NCBI GenBank assembly: GCA_036365455.1
Contig: JAWQUS010000010.1
Span: forward strand, 19,950,501 to 20,014,500
Source of the DNA: Macrosoma leucophasiata
Taxonomy: Eukaryota > Arthropoda > Insecta > Lepidoptera > Hedylidae
Direction: 5' to 3'
Length of the DNA: 64,000 nucleotides
The position numbers and the translations under genes were made by a program. Position 1 is the first letter of the stretch; each line of letters opens with the position of its first letter. This document shows positions 46,401 through 56,164 of the stretch, piece after piece. A model generated the notes under the pieces. That model was not told where the DNA came from. It saw nothing but the letters and a program-made list of their open reading frames with translations, and searched no databases.

Positions 46401-47783
46401 TGGACTAAGATATATATATTTTTAATAATTATCATGTTTTTTGTACATATTTAAAAAGTTATCGAGATTATGTATTTTAAAAATAATGCAAAGAAAGACT
46501 CGACTTCGGTCAGATGAAAAGATGCAGCAGTTACTTTTTTCGTTTCGTTGTTGCGAATATATATTTTTTGAGTTATCCACTGACTTTATCCGTTACTTTG
46601 CACGGTTCCAGTTTTTAGAAGTCAATTTACCACACTTTCACATAGTAACATGACAGTTGACGTGTTAACGTCTCACTTAAGTATCTGTCAGATCAATTAA
46701 AAAAAAAACGGACTAATTGAACCTCTTCCTTTTTTCGAAGACGGCTAAAAACTGAACCGTTCGTTCCCGATGACTTCTTCATAATAATATATTGACCTCG
46801 TTGGAGTTATTTATTTGCCGCTTAATAGAAGTGTTCATTTCTTTCGTCCTCCGTTCAGGTGGTAATAATGTATGGTTAGCAACATTATTCGGTATAAAAA
46901 AATCTATAGCATAATCTGTAATTTCCCCCTCCACAGATCGACAACCCAGCCTACAAGGGTCCGTGGGTGCACCCAGAAATCGACAATCCAGAGTACACGT
47001 CCGACGCCAGCCTGTACAAACGCGACGAGATCTGCGCAGTGGGACTCGATTTATGGCAAGTCAAGTCCGGAACGATCTTCGACAACTTCCTCATGACTGA
47101 CGACCTGGAGGTGGCTAAAGAACGCGGGGAAGCCCTCAAGAAGACTCAAGAGGGTGAGAAGAAGATGAAGAACGAACAGGATGAAGCTGAGAGAGAGAAG
47201 GAAAAGGCTGAGAAACCAGAGGATGAGGATGATGATGAGGACCTGGATGATGAAATCGGAGATGCAGCGCCAGTGGTGAGTTATCCTACTAATATTATAA
47301 ATGCGAATGTTTGTGATTATGGATTGATGTTTGATACTCTTCATACTGGTCTTATGACTGTATACTCAAACCTCACTTAATTTTAACAAATCTTCAAATA
47401 TAAACTATCGCTGTCGTTTGCGGATGTTTTATAGAGACAAAAGACTTAAATCCCACTAAGACTTAAGTAATGTTTCAGTATTTGACCGTAAGTCTACTTG
47501 CCGCTAAATGGTAATGTTTAGTTCAAATTGTAATCGTGTTCCGGTCAGGTAATGCAGCCTGTAATTTCCGGCACAAAGGCATAACACCTTAGGCCTCAGA
47601 AGTTCTAACGCATCTGAATTTTGACATGTCTCTAGGCTGCAGTCATCACTTAACATTAAAGTGAATTGCATGCTTGTTTGCCACTTTCATTACTTAAAAA
47701 AACCATCAGAAGCTTTTAACTTTGAATGATTTTTTACCTTCATAATATTTGTTTGTCCACAGGAGGACCACGACGAGCTATAA
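37411..47783 (+). CDS. Calr: Calreticulin, ER lectin chaperone
   Basis: A complete seven-exon gene, 398 aa. Exons: 37411-37498, 37617-37721, 37928-38163, 44188-44385, 45228-45437, 46937-47275, 47763-47783. All sites are GT/AG and all phases agree. A hydrophobic signal peptide ([19 protein letters not shown]) is followed by EVYFDEKF. The N-domain has the conserved cysteines 105 and 137 (CGGGYVK and [11 protein letters not shown]) that form the family disulfide. The P-domain has three KPEDWD repeats (exon 5) and then three IDNPxY repeats (exons 5-6). The C-domain is acidic, and the last exon encodes only EDHDEL, giving the HDEL ER-retention signal. Calreticulin binds monoglucosylated glycoproteins and buffers ER calcium. 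Size and order match insect calreticulins exactly. The large intron 3 (6 kb) is full of repeats. Expression and ER-stress control are inferred. Confidence 0.97.
38185..38470 (-). repeat. Old, diverged family A copy (Calr intron 3)
   Basis: Words such as AATGAAAATGGCAGACAAGC, ACTGCAGCTTATAGGC and CTGGTGGTGCCCTAAGCCCG follow family A order but are far more diverged than the other copies. Confidence 0.5.
40650..41690 (-). mobile_element. LINE fragment, C-terminal reverse transcriptase (Calr intron 3)
   Basis: On the minus strand it starts at the catalytic box [10 protein letters not shown] (about 41650), continues with INYTKTKLL and LLGIEID, then [22 protein letters not shown] stop near 41011 separates it from the C-terminal part ([20 protein letters not shown], 41011-40823), which is in another frame. 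The domain order fits CR1/Jockey-group LINEs. It is truncated 5' of the FADD box and frameshifted, so dead. Confidence 0.75.
41792..42130. mobile_element. MITE family C, copy 2, with duplicated right half (Calr intron 3)
   Basis: ACAGTACCCATAAAGAAATA and TGCACGTCGAGC mark the left end. The right end appears twice: once as CCTAGGCTCGATGTGCAAT at about 42005 and again, diverged, at about 42095 (ATATGTAATATTTC, ACTGT). Confidence 0.6.
42600..42735. mobile_element. Short MITE (Calr intron 3)
   Basis: A 136-bp element with inverted ends AACCCCCTTATTCATAAA and TTTATAAATGAAGGGGTT, imperfect by two or three positions. No coding sequence. Confidence 0.55.
43095..43270. repeat. Repeat D-related copy (Calr intron 3)
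   Basis: ACTAATATTATAAATGCGAA, CTGTCTGTCTGTTACC and GACTGAACCGATTTCAATG are the signature of a common insect interspersed repeat, here truncated at CATCCACGCGGGGC. Confidence 0.6.
44536..44820 (+). repeat. Family A repeat (Calr intron 4)
   Basis: Near-complete copy from TTTACTGGTGGTAGAGTTC to the A-rich end at TACATAAAAAAAA. Confidence 0.85.
45017..45058. repeat. 13-bp hairpin (Calr intron 4)
   Basis: AGTAATTCCTGCG (45017-45029) pairs exactly with CGCAGGAATTACT (45046-45058) across a 16-nt loop. Confidence 0.7.
45484..45690 (+). mobile_element. tRNA-derived SINE B, copy 2 (Calr intron 5)
   Basis: The head GACCTGGTTAGTCCAGCGG and the B box GGGTTCGATCCCGC are Pol III-type. CAAATATTTGTATGGCC and GATATTTGTTTCGGG follow, as in the copy at 18075-18258. 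Confidence 0.7.
45703..45940 (-). repeat. Family A repeat (Calr intron 5)
   Basis: Copy directly abutting SINE B, from TTTTTTTTATGTCATGG to the CTACGCCCTCGAG region; the ACCAGTAAAA end is lost. A short opposite-strand piece follows at 45948-46018. Confidence 0.75.
45948..46018 (+). repeat. Family A fragment (Calr intron 5)
   Basis: TAGGCTGCAGTGATCATTTA then GCATGCTTGTTTGCC: the A-rich-side end of family A only. Confidence 0.6.
47490..47700 (+). repeat. Family A repeat (Calr intron 6)
   Basis: Copy lacking the CTGGTGG end and with small internal gaps; it ends about 60 bp before the last calreticulin exon. A repeat D fragment (TACTAATATTATAAATGCG, 47283-47345) lies directly after exon 6. Confidence 0.75.
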
Positions 47784-48146
47784 GTGTGTAATAGTGCAAA
47801 GACAATAAGTACCGACGGGTACGTGTGAGCGTGTGTGCGTGCGTGACAGGCGTGTCTATACGTCCGTCTACGTTCCGATGCCCGAACTGAAGAGTGCAAT
47901 CCAGTATATTCTACAATTAACTTATATTATCTTAGCACTGTGTGACATTAGACATATTCCAAACATTGGACGCATTTCGGGTATTCAGCGTCCGGTGTAC
48001 TGATCTTTTGTACATAGGGGAGCGCGCTCATGTTTTTATGTTATTTAATTTTAGCCGGCACTGCGTGCCGTGGTGAGTGTGTGTGTTTATGTTACAATGT
48101 GGCCTGCTAAAGCCTAAATTTTGTAAGATCTCAGTCGACATTGTAA

Positions 48147-48152
48147 AATAAA
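48147..48152 (+). terminator. Polyadenylation signal AATAAA of calreticulin
   Basis: The hexamer lies 364 nt past the stop codon, followed by T/G-rich sequence, which would give a 3' UTR of about 390 nt. Confidence 0.6.
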
Positions 48153-48342
48153 TGAAGTGCGGTATTTGATTGTTCTCACTTTACGTCGTGAATTGAGTCT
48201 GATTAAAATTAATATATAATTTGTTTCTGTGTTTTATTGGGATGTAGCGGTATATCGAGGATATTTTGTATATAATGCAAAATAATCCAGACGAGGCTTT
48301 CCTTTGGTCTCGGGCGGAAACCACTACTTTTTATTAATTTAG

Positions 48343-48574
48343 GGGCCGTTCAAGTATTACGTGAGCACAATGGGGGGGGGGGTCTTTGCTCTGTTTATTT
48401 TGGATGACATGGTAGAGTACACTTATATAGATAATTATAACATTATAATTATAATATTTAAAAAAAACAATACATTAATTGAAAAATGTTTACGTAAGCA
48501 TTCGGGGACAAGTGGTTATGGGGGGGGGGGGAAAGAATTGTAATAAATCTGCTTACGTAATACTTGAACGGCCC
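48343..48574. mobile_element. MITE with GGGCCGTTCAAGTATTACGT termini
   Basis: A 232-bp element whose ends are GGGCCGTTCAAGTATTACGT and its complement, extended by AGCA/TGCT. Two poly-G runs of 11-12 nt lie inside, at about 48372 and 48520. No coding sequence. Family unknown to me. Confidence 0.7.
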
Positions 48575-48664
48575 TTTATCTGCTGAAGAAAATTTTGAAA
48601 TTTATAATGTCGGGGTATTCTTAACGTACTACTCCCGAGTAAATCTCGGAGTGTGGTTTATATG

Positions 48665-48905
48665 ACAATACTAGCTGTGCCCGCGGCTCCGACCGCGTGA
48701 GAATTTATGATTGTTCAGTATCTACCCGGACAAAGTCGTGGGCGCAGCTAGTATAAAAGTAGCCTAAGTTACTCCTTATTACATAAGCTATCTGCCAGTA
48801 AAAGCTCCGTTAAAATCGGTCCAGCCGTTCCCGAGATTAGCCGGAACAAACGGTTATTTTTATATTACAAACAGACACTCCCCATTTTATTTATTTGTAT
48901 AGATA
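48665..48905. repeat. Repeat D copy
   Basis: ACTAGCTGTGCCCGCGGC at the left and AAATCGGTCCAGCCGTTCCC then GAGATTAGCCGGAAC at the right. Noncoding. Confidence 0.6.
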
Positions 48906-49261
48906 AATAGTTGACTTAGTTGACACTAGGTACTATCAGGGAACTCGCCGCTTGATCACATGGACACCTTATGTAGTGATAATAAAGACTACTTGAATGA
49001 TTTTGGATTGGTTCCGTAGGCCAAGATTAACTGAATTCGATAAGCTAGGAAACAAGGAGGATAAAATAAATAAAGACATTCAATAATTGTTTAATAATAG
49101 TCACATCTAACATAATTCGATAGTTTTAACTTTGTGAATAGTCCAAGTTATTAATTCAACAAATCCTCTTCATTATAAAATTATGTAGATATCCGAGAGT
49201 AAATGAACATTATTTACTCGAAGAAAGTAAAAAAAAAAATAAGTTCGTTGATATATCATAA

Positions 49262-49470
49262 GTACGTTGGTATAATCTATAAAATAAAAATAAGTCGGGT
49301 TTTCCTTCCTGACGCTATAACTCCAGAACGCTCGAACGAACCGATTTCCACGGTTTTGCATTCGTTGGAAAGGTCTCGGGCTCCGTGAGGTTTATAGCAA
49401 AGAAAATTCAGGAAAAAAAATTACAAAACGTCATCCACGCGGGCGAAGCCGCAGGCAACAGCTAGTTTAT
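49262..49470 (-). repeat. Repeat D-type copy, reverse orientation
   Basis: AACTAGCTGTTGCCTGCGGC is the minus-strand start, followed by CACGGAGCCCGAGACC. It corresponds closely to the plus-strand copy at 55555-55738. Confidence 0.6.
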
Positions 49471-49499
49471 ATTAAAATATTATTAATTAATAAGTTATC

Positions 49500-50168
49500 A
49501 AGGTTCTTGCACATCGACCTTAGGCGAGAGACTTCGGATAATTTCGGCTATGTAGAGCGTTGTCTCTTGCACACAACTTGTGACGACTGTCTCTTTCGAT
49601 AGAGCAACACGGGCCACCGGCCGCGACGGACCAGAGGGGAGTAGTCATATGCAGACTTTCCCTCTGTCAAAGTACAAACCCAAATGGGCCTATACCTGTC
49701 GCCTAGAAGTTTAAATGTGTGCCTGAAATTGTTTATGTATTTTGTCAAAGTCAAGGTGTGAGTTTCGTAGTAATAGACAATTTTTGTAAGGTGTGTGTGT
49801 GTCACACGCATTTCCCCTCGCAAAAAATGACAGACTGTTTTGCATCGGTAATAAACGCTATGGCTACTCCCCTCCGGTCCGCCGCGTCACACCACGGACA
49901 CTACGCCAAAATTCCATACAAACGCTTGATTTGGTCTCTATTACACAGACATCAATCAATGACGTGTATTTACATGTGCACCTGTGTGCGTAGCACGTAG
50001 AGAATACCAACCGTCGCCCATATGAGGGGAGGAGATTGAGTGAGGCGGGGAAATCGGGCGGGACGTCGAAGTGTCCGTTCTATACGTAGTATTATTACAT
50101 ATTCTTTGGCCGCGTCCTCTATGTCTCTTTCCTAAGCTCGATGTACAATATTTCTTGGTGGGTACTGT
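49500..50168. mobile_element. MITE family C, copy 3, with MITE B nested inside
   Basis: The left end (TTGCACATCGACCTTAGG) and right end (CTTTCCTAAGCTCGATGT, GGGTACTGT) belong to MITE C. Between them lies the MITE B copy 49600-49890 plus about 230 bp of unassigned sequence. Confidence 0.5.
49600..49890. mobile_element. MITE family B, copy 2
   Basis: Starts ATAGAGCAACACGGGCC and shares the interior of the copy at 16373-16669, including TGAGTTTCGTAGTAATAGAC. The right inverted end is diverged or truncated after CCGGTCCGCCGCG. Confidence 0.7.
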
Positions 50169-50317
50169 ATTTACTGCATTATCTTTGCTTGTGCTGGATC
50201 CTAGATCGATATTTACTACTAATTCACACACTGGTCAGCTTCACTGATTCTCATGAGGGAGTACGTAATCTATACTGATAATAAATGGCTGAAGAGTTTG
50301 TTTGTTTGCTTGAACGC

Positions 50318-50384
50318 ATTTTTCAAATCGGGCCAGTAGTTCCTGAGATTAGCTCTCAGGTACTGCTGGCCCGATTTGAAAAAT
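50318..50384. repeat. 31-bp near-perfect hairpin in a repeat D fragment
   Basis: Arms 50318-50348 and 50354-50384 are inverted copies with two mismatches around a 5-nt loop. The sequence ATTTTTCAAATCGGGCCAG is part of the repeat D consensus region. Confidence 0.85.
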
Positions 50385-50578
50385 TCTTTCAGTTTAAGAT
50401 AGCTTCTTTCTTGAGGAATTATTTAACATAGGTATATAACATAATAGGAGAGGGTAGGTAATATTGCACCCACGCGAAACCGGGGCAGGGGGCTAGTAAG
50501 TTATAAGGGCTTAGCCGGCGCAGCAGCGGCGTGGACACGGTACTCTCGATTCATCAGCAAAAGTGGCATTGAAAATGT

Positions 50579-53558
50579 TTACATCATCATCAGGTCCGTT
50601 AAGAAGTCCATGTAATTCAACAATCTCGAAGGTCGCCGTTTCACTTCTGGTTTCTTTGTTGTCTCCGATGGCACTGTTCCAACAAAAATGGAAGTAAGTA
50701 CTCGTATAAGTATCATAATAAAACATTAAATATTAGATACTTAGTGGGCACGTAAGTCTTACCCCTAGTTTGCACTAAAAACATTAAACATGATGATGTT
50801 TCGCAACTCGTCGCATATAGTATGTGTTGCTAAAATGTCTTGTTGGTGCTAGCGTTCGCACTGCTGTCAAATCTATCATTTTAACATGTTTTTATGTGAA
50901 TGTTTCATCAATGCAAACTCACGGTAATGCATGCAGTCCATACCTACTTGCATAGTAGTGACTCCAACCACTGCTGGTTGGGTTCCCGCATAGAAATCTA
51001 CATATCACACAATACAAGTGCTATGGCTTTTTAAAAAATTATTTTATGTAATTTAAGTGGCAAACAAGCATGCAGTTCATATTGATGTTAAGTGATGACT
51101 GCAGCCTAATAATAGACACCCACACAAAGAGCAAGGTCAAAATGCAGATGCGTTACCACTCCTGAGGTGTTATGCCTCTGTGCCGGAAATTACAGGGCCG
51201 TACATTACCACCTGATTAGAACACTATAGCGCTGAACACTACCATTTAGCGGCAAGTATATTAGGTAACGAGGTCTTGCCTTTATGTACTCGTATATATA
51301 TATATCAATCTTTTTAGAATTGCATCGTTTAGATACAATATTAGGAATAGTATATACAGGAATTTATTAATCTTCCTATAGAAACTTTATTACGATTTCT
51401 CAAAAAATATTTTATTATTTCCAGTATTAAAAAACGCATTTTACTCACCCAATTCGTCCAACACTGCAACAAAAACAAATGAAATGTATGTTAGCTAAAA
51501 TATAGATAGATGGCGTAGGTAGGTAGCGATTTTCGAAATTGCCGTATTTATTAGTAATTACGTACCTAAGTAATAATCACAGAACAATAATTTACTATTC
51601 TCTAGTAATCTCTACCAGACAATTTGTGAAGTTTAGGAAACAGAGCAAAATAAAATATAATATATAATAACATTTTTCAATCTAACAAGTTAACTTAGAA
51701 ATTATTGGAAAGGGGTTAGGGGAGAAAAATAATTCTCATTGTGTCGTTTTGTGAACGTTGGATGTAGCTTGTTGGATATTTATTGAAAGAGAGTTCCATA
51801 ATCGGATAGCCTCAAATGTGTAAGATTTTTGAGGAAAAAGTACAGAGAGAAGGAGTCCTGAGGAGGAGATTTTTCGGAGGAACGAAGGGACATGGAATGT
51901 GAAGAGCTGAGAAAAAGGAAACGTTCTTAAGGATAGGTTGGTTAGCATCTGTGCACTGAACCTATCCGTGTGAAAGGAAATGGGTATCCACTTGAGCTGT
52001 TTATGAAAATCAGATATATGGTCATAGGTAGGTATATGCGGAGACTAAATATGAACCATATACAAATAATTGTATTAATTTATTTTTCGCAATAATACAT
52101 GCGAGTGAACTTTAGAAATTACAGAAAAAAATAATAAAGTGGTCGTGCGTTGGTCCCTAAGCCCGCAAGTTTCGTCACTGGAGATCTCCTACCAGTTACA
52201 ATCTACACTATTAAATACCTTTTGTAACTTACATTTTTTCAACTGCTTAATTTTTTCATCTTTATCATCTTCTTTCGGTTTCTCCGTGACTTTATCATCG
52301 TCTTTGAGTTTCTTTAATTTCTTTGGCGTCATTATGTCCATGAGTTCCTTGCAAGGCTCAGGCGATGCGTATACTGTAGTATAAAAGTGATTTTATCAAA
52401 ACCGGTAAGTTTGCACTCAAGAAAGATCCGACCATGACGTAAGATCAATGGTCAATGGCAATATATATGAGGTTTTTGTAAACATCGAAAAAGTTTCCGG
52501 TAATCCAAAACCATTGCAAAATTAGATTTTATCGCTACGCTAATAAGGCACCGATGTGATCTACCAAACATTTCTTCGATGTTACATACGATGAATCCCT
52601 TTCAACTCATGTTAAATTTATTTATCTATCTAACGACATCTCACACTATGAACCTAATAGAAAAAATTGACATGCTCCACTTCACATGGGGTAGTACCTT
52701 AATTTTTATTTAATTTACTTTTCCACTTTGTTGGCATAGCTTATAATAATAAGTATTTAAGCATTGTCATACGTCGTACCAAATTACAGTTTTCTAATAC
52801 TGAATATTAGGTATAGGAGCTAAGCTGCGGACGGACGGATTGACAGACTAAGGGTTCTTTGTAAGCTACGCAACCCTTAAAAGGGTAGTGAGAAATGAGT
52901 TTTGTTTCCTAATTGAGAATTGTTAGTCACATCCCTAGAGTTGGGGATAGGTACTGCCGAAGAATGTCAATGATGCGAACTCTATAATTTTTTTTTATGT
53001 TGTTCATGTGGCAATCAAACATTCAGTTCACACTGATGTTAAGTGATGACTGCAGCCTATAGACACTTACACAATAACTAAGGTCAAAATGCAGATGCGT
53101 TACCACTCCTGAGGTATGAGGTGTTAAACCCCTGCGCCGGAAATTACAAGGCCGTACATTACCACCTGACCGAAACACGATAGTGCTGAACACTACCATT
53201 TAGCGGCTAGTATATTAGGTAATGCGGTGCTGCCTACGCCCGCGAGCTCCGTCAGTGGAGCTCTACCACCAGTAAAACGTAGTAAATTATAAAACATGAG
53301 AACCTACATTTCTCTTGAATTATACTCATGCCTGTGTCGATTAAATACAGGCTTGATAAAACGAAACGAATATATTTGAGAAAACCGAAATGTGACTGAC
53401 TTACCTTCATTTTTGACTACTTTTGTTAGAACCTGAAAATAAATTAACAAAAATATGTATTTTTTACTTAAAAAAATAACTAAACTTCCAACTACAACTA
53501 CAATGCAACTCACCAGAAAAACAACACAAAATATTGTAGTCAGCTTCGAGTTTAACAT
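50579..53558 (-). CDS. Predicted small secreted lysine/aspartate-rich protein, five exons
   Basis: A 107-aa protein predicted from five exons on the minus strand: 53558-53514, 53432-53405, 52373-52233, 51463-51449, 50673-50579. Every junction has GT/AG (donors GTGAGT, GTAAGT, GTAAGT, GTGAGT) and every phase agrees, which would be unlikely by chance. The N-terminus MLNSKLTTIFCVVFLVL is a typical signal peptide. Exon 3 encodes YASPEPCKELMDIM followed by a highly charged stretch (KKLKKLKDDDK, KPKEDDKDEK). Exon 4 is a 15-nt microexon (LDEL), and exon 5 encodes VPSETTKKPEVKRRPSRLL and ends DFLTDLMMM. There is one cysteine. I do not recognise a family; the protein may be a small secreted or peptide-precursor product. 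A TATTTAAA box lies about 55 nt upstream of the ATG. Introns 2 and 4 contain family A copies. Codon use is ordinary. It could be a pseudogene or a shorter transcript; support is structural only. Confidence 0.6.
51040..51290 (-). repeat. Family A repeat
   Basis: Copy from TTTTATGTAATTTAAGTGGC to the GTAACGAGGTCTTGCC region, where the end is diverged; it lies in intron 4 of the predicted small gene. Confidence 0.75.
51690..51960 (-). mobile_element. LINE C-terminal remnant
   Basis: The minus-strand frame reads PQKSYTFEAIRLWNSLSIN, the typical last motif of LINE reverse transcriptase proteins (...AIRLWNSLP). Only ~70 codons remain, and no catalytic motif. Fortuitous similarity is possible. Confidence 0.5.
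52127..52197 (-). repeat. Family A end fragment
   Basis: GGTCCCTAAGCCCGCAAG, TTTCGTCACTGGAGATCTCC and TACCAGTTA match only the hairpin-bearing end of family A. It lies just downstream of exon 3 of the predicted small gene. Confidence 0.6.
52990..53278 (-). repeat. Family A repeat
   Basis: Full-length copy from TTTTTTTTATG to CCACCAGTAAAA, inserted in intron 2 of the predicted small gene. Confidence 0.85.
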
Positions 53559-53610
53559 TTTTTCACAATAACTAATTGTAGACAACGAAGAAAAACTGCG
53601 AAACGCTCGT

Positions 53611-53618
53611 TTTAAATA
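53611..53618 (-). promoter_or_regulatory. TATA-like box of the predicted small gene
   Basis: The minus strand reads TATTTAAA here, about 55 nt before the start codon at 53558, a suitable spacing for a short 5' UTR. Confidence 0.35.
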
Positions 53619-53839
53619 CAAAATGTTAGGTATGGTTAATTTTACCGTAAAATTAACTTTAGTGTGTCTTTCTTTTTGTTCTTTTTGTACCTACTATTGA
53701 CATATGCACAAAATAACGAGGAACATACAAATGTATGAATAGAATTCATAATGAATTTAGGATATTTTTAGTATCAGGCTTTTCATATGGGCTGACATTA
53801 CTATAAACTATCATAGAGACGTAAGAACAAGGTTTTAAA

Positions 53840-53950
53840 CAGGTGGCAACTCGACCCCTTGTTTTTGTGTAGATATGTATATCTAGGCTGCAGTCATCAC
53901 TTAACATCCATGTGAACTGCAAACTTGTTTGCCAAATTAATTACATAAAA
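53840..53950 (+). repeat. Family A fragment
   Basis: CTAGGCTGCAGTCATCACTT, then CATGTGAACTGC and TTACATAAAAAA: the A-rich-side third of the repeat. Confidence 0.65.
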
Positions 53951-54209
53951 AAGTATTCAGGCCTCTAAAAGGATTAATAAAACTTGGATTTCCTGGGAAA
54001 TTGAATTGAATGGAAATCTATAGGACATGTAGGTAGCATTACATCAGCTAATATGAAAGGTTTGCGTACTGATACTTACTTCGTACGTATGTACATGATA
54101 TCTAGAGATATTTATAAATTTTATTATACCTACGTGTCATTTTAAAACAATTTAACTTTCCCCGAAAATATACCTATACCACTTGGAAAATACTTTCATC
54201 AACATTACG

Positions 54210-54375
54210 GCCTTACAGCCCTGTAATTTCCGGCACAGAGGATAACACCTTAGGCCTCAGGAGTAACGCATCTGCAGTTTGACCTTGGTCTTTGTGTAGG
54301 TGTCTATAGGCCGCAGTCATCACTTAACATCAATGTGAACTGCCTGCTTGTTTGCCACTTCCATTACATAAAAAA
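54210..54375 (+). repeat. Family A repeat, truncated
   Basis: Begins at GCCCTGTAATTTCCGGCAC and runs to CCATTACATAAAAAA; about half of the element. Confidence 0.8.
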
Positions 54376-54379
54376 ATAA

Positions 54380-55550
54380 GAATAAGGCTTCCGACTTACA
54401 GGGTTAAGTCGCACTTTTTAGAAGCAATTAGCAATTAATTTAAATCTGTATCACGTTTTTACCAAAGGTATCTGTATTTTTAAAAAGTATCACAAAAATC
54501 TGGCAGACTCTACTTCTTTTATTAGATAAGCCGTTTGCTGACTTGATTATTTTTATGTTGTAATTTTGTGCCTATTTACTATTTAAGGTACGATTCCGAA
54601 CTCGGCAGAGTCGGCAGCACGCAGCAGTGCTGCCGCAGCGCTACTGGTCTCCATATATTATCTATGAGTTTATATGAGATTACATTCCGAGCTACGCGAC
54701 ACTGTCGCGGCAGCAATGCAATAGAAAATAGAGAATTAAGGTAGCACTGCGCCGTGCTAATAATAAAAGTATCCGTAAATGTTGGTAACGGCTGACATAA
54801 AAGAACAGAGAGTCGTATCATAGGTATGGTGTAGAGCCATTGAAGAGTATATTGGAGATTCGTTGGTCATAGGGTTCTCTAAATTTTAATTTAAAAATGC
54901 TGAAGCTCTGCAACGTCTAGCCGCGGGCGTCTGTAATATCGCAGTCTGGCCATGGTTACAATTTTTGCTTTATTTCTTTTGCTTTGATCATCAAAGCTAC
55001 TGCTGGTTCAATACGGATAGATATGTGCTAACATTATGGTTGATATTTATAGAAAGATATATTATGTTATGGTGATATGTACGAATAGCTTTTGATTTTT
55101 ATTTACGAAATATTAAGGTGTTTCTTGGGAAAATTAACAACAATCGTTGAACGTTAAACTCCAGTGGTGCTCTCAGAATATCTTCAATTGAAAACCCGGC
55201 CCAGGCGGACACGCACTTGGAAACGTTTTGTGGGGCTTCCTTATTTCCAAACTTAAAAGTATTTCTGGTTACAATTTGGTTAATTAAAACATATGCCCTG
55301 ATAACTAATAACACGGCAGACGAAGTCGCGGGCAAAGGCTACTTAAGTATCAATTAACTATAAATTAGGGTCTATAATATTAACAATGAATTTGTATAAA
55401 TGGCAACTTTTTATCTTCATAATACCATATCTATTATGAAGGGATGGGATGGGATCTTGATTTGAAAATTATGATAATCTTTATAATTGTTAAATTGTAT
55501 TGTATTTTTCACAATAACGCATGCGATTATAATATTGTAAAGATTTTTAT
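54380..55550. other. Repeat-rich noncoding DNA
   Basis: The stretch 54585-54820 has GC-rich inverted words (GCAGCACTGCTGCG-like; GACACTGTCGCGGCAGC) suggestive of a further MITE. ACGAAGTCGCGGGCAAAGGC at 55320 is the start of a diverged repeat D copy. No gene is supported. Confidence 0.35.
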
Positions 55551-55554
55551 AGAC

Positions 55555-55738
55555 AACTAGCTGTTGCCCGCGGCTTCGCCCGCGTGGATATCGTTTTATA
55601 ATCCTGAATTTTCTTTGCTATAAACCTCACGGAGCCCGAGACCTTTCCAAGGAATGCAAAACCGTGAAAATCAGTTCATGCGTTCTGGAGTTATAGCGTC
55701 AGGAAGGAAAACCGGACTTATTTTTATATTATAGATAA
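55555..55738 (+). repeat. Repeat D copy
   Basis: Starts CTAGCTGTTGCCCGCGGC and ends TTTTTATATTATAGAT, with CACGGAGCCCGAGACC inside. It is a close relative of 49262-49470. Confidence 0.65.
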
Positions 55739-55739
55739 G

Positions 55740-55885
55740 GAAAGAAAAAAAATTACTTCGGGCGAGATTTGAACCACCGCGACCACTGAATCACAAACCA
55801 AGTGGCGCAGTCCCGTACCCGATATCATTAATGGGCGAGTTTAAACTCGACGGTTGTCAAATTTTTCTTTAGATTTCTATTACAA
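55740..55885. mobile_element. tRNA-like element related to the 19812 fold-back
   Basis: It has GAAAGAAAAAAAATTACTTC and CGGGCGAGATTTGAACC (a degraded T arm on the minus strand) at the left and GTCAAATTTTTCTTTAG at the right. The ends match those of the 19.8 kb fold-back element, but the inverted arms are reduced. Confidence 0.45.
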
Positions 55886-55904
55886 AAATCTTTAAAATAT
55901 TTAT

Positions 55905-56160
55905 GACTAGCTGACTGGGCAAACTTCGTATTGCCTGAGAGTGAAATAATGTCAAAGGTTTGATAGATACGGACTATTTGTACGGGAAAATGAAATTGTG
56001 GTTTTTACTATTACCCTTCAATTTATTCATATTTTTTACCTTTTAAACCTTTCCTGGACTTCCAAATACCATTCAAAACATAATTAACCAAATCGGTCCA
56101 GCCGCTCTCGAGTTTTAGGGAGACTAACGAACAGCAATTGATTTTTTTATTTATACAACA
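55905..56160 (+). repeat. Repeat D copy
   Basis: GACTAGCTGACTGGGCAAAC at the left; AATCGGTCCAGCCGCTCTCG and ACTAACGAACAGCAATTG at the right. Noncoding. Confidence 0.6.
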
Positions 56161-56164
56161 TGTA

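Noticed and set aside
55099..55335. 78-aa minus-strand ORF as a small gene
   Set aside because: Its first codons lie in a diverged repeat D end (CGCGACTTCGTCTGCCG); the rest has no family resemblance.
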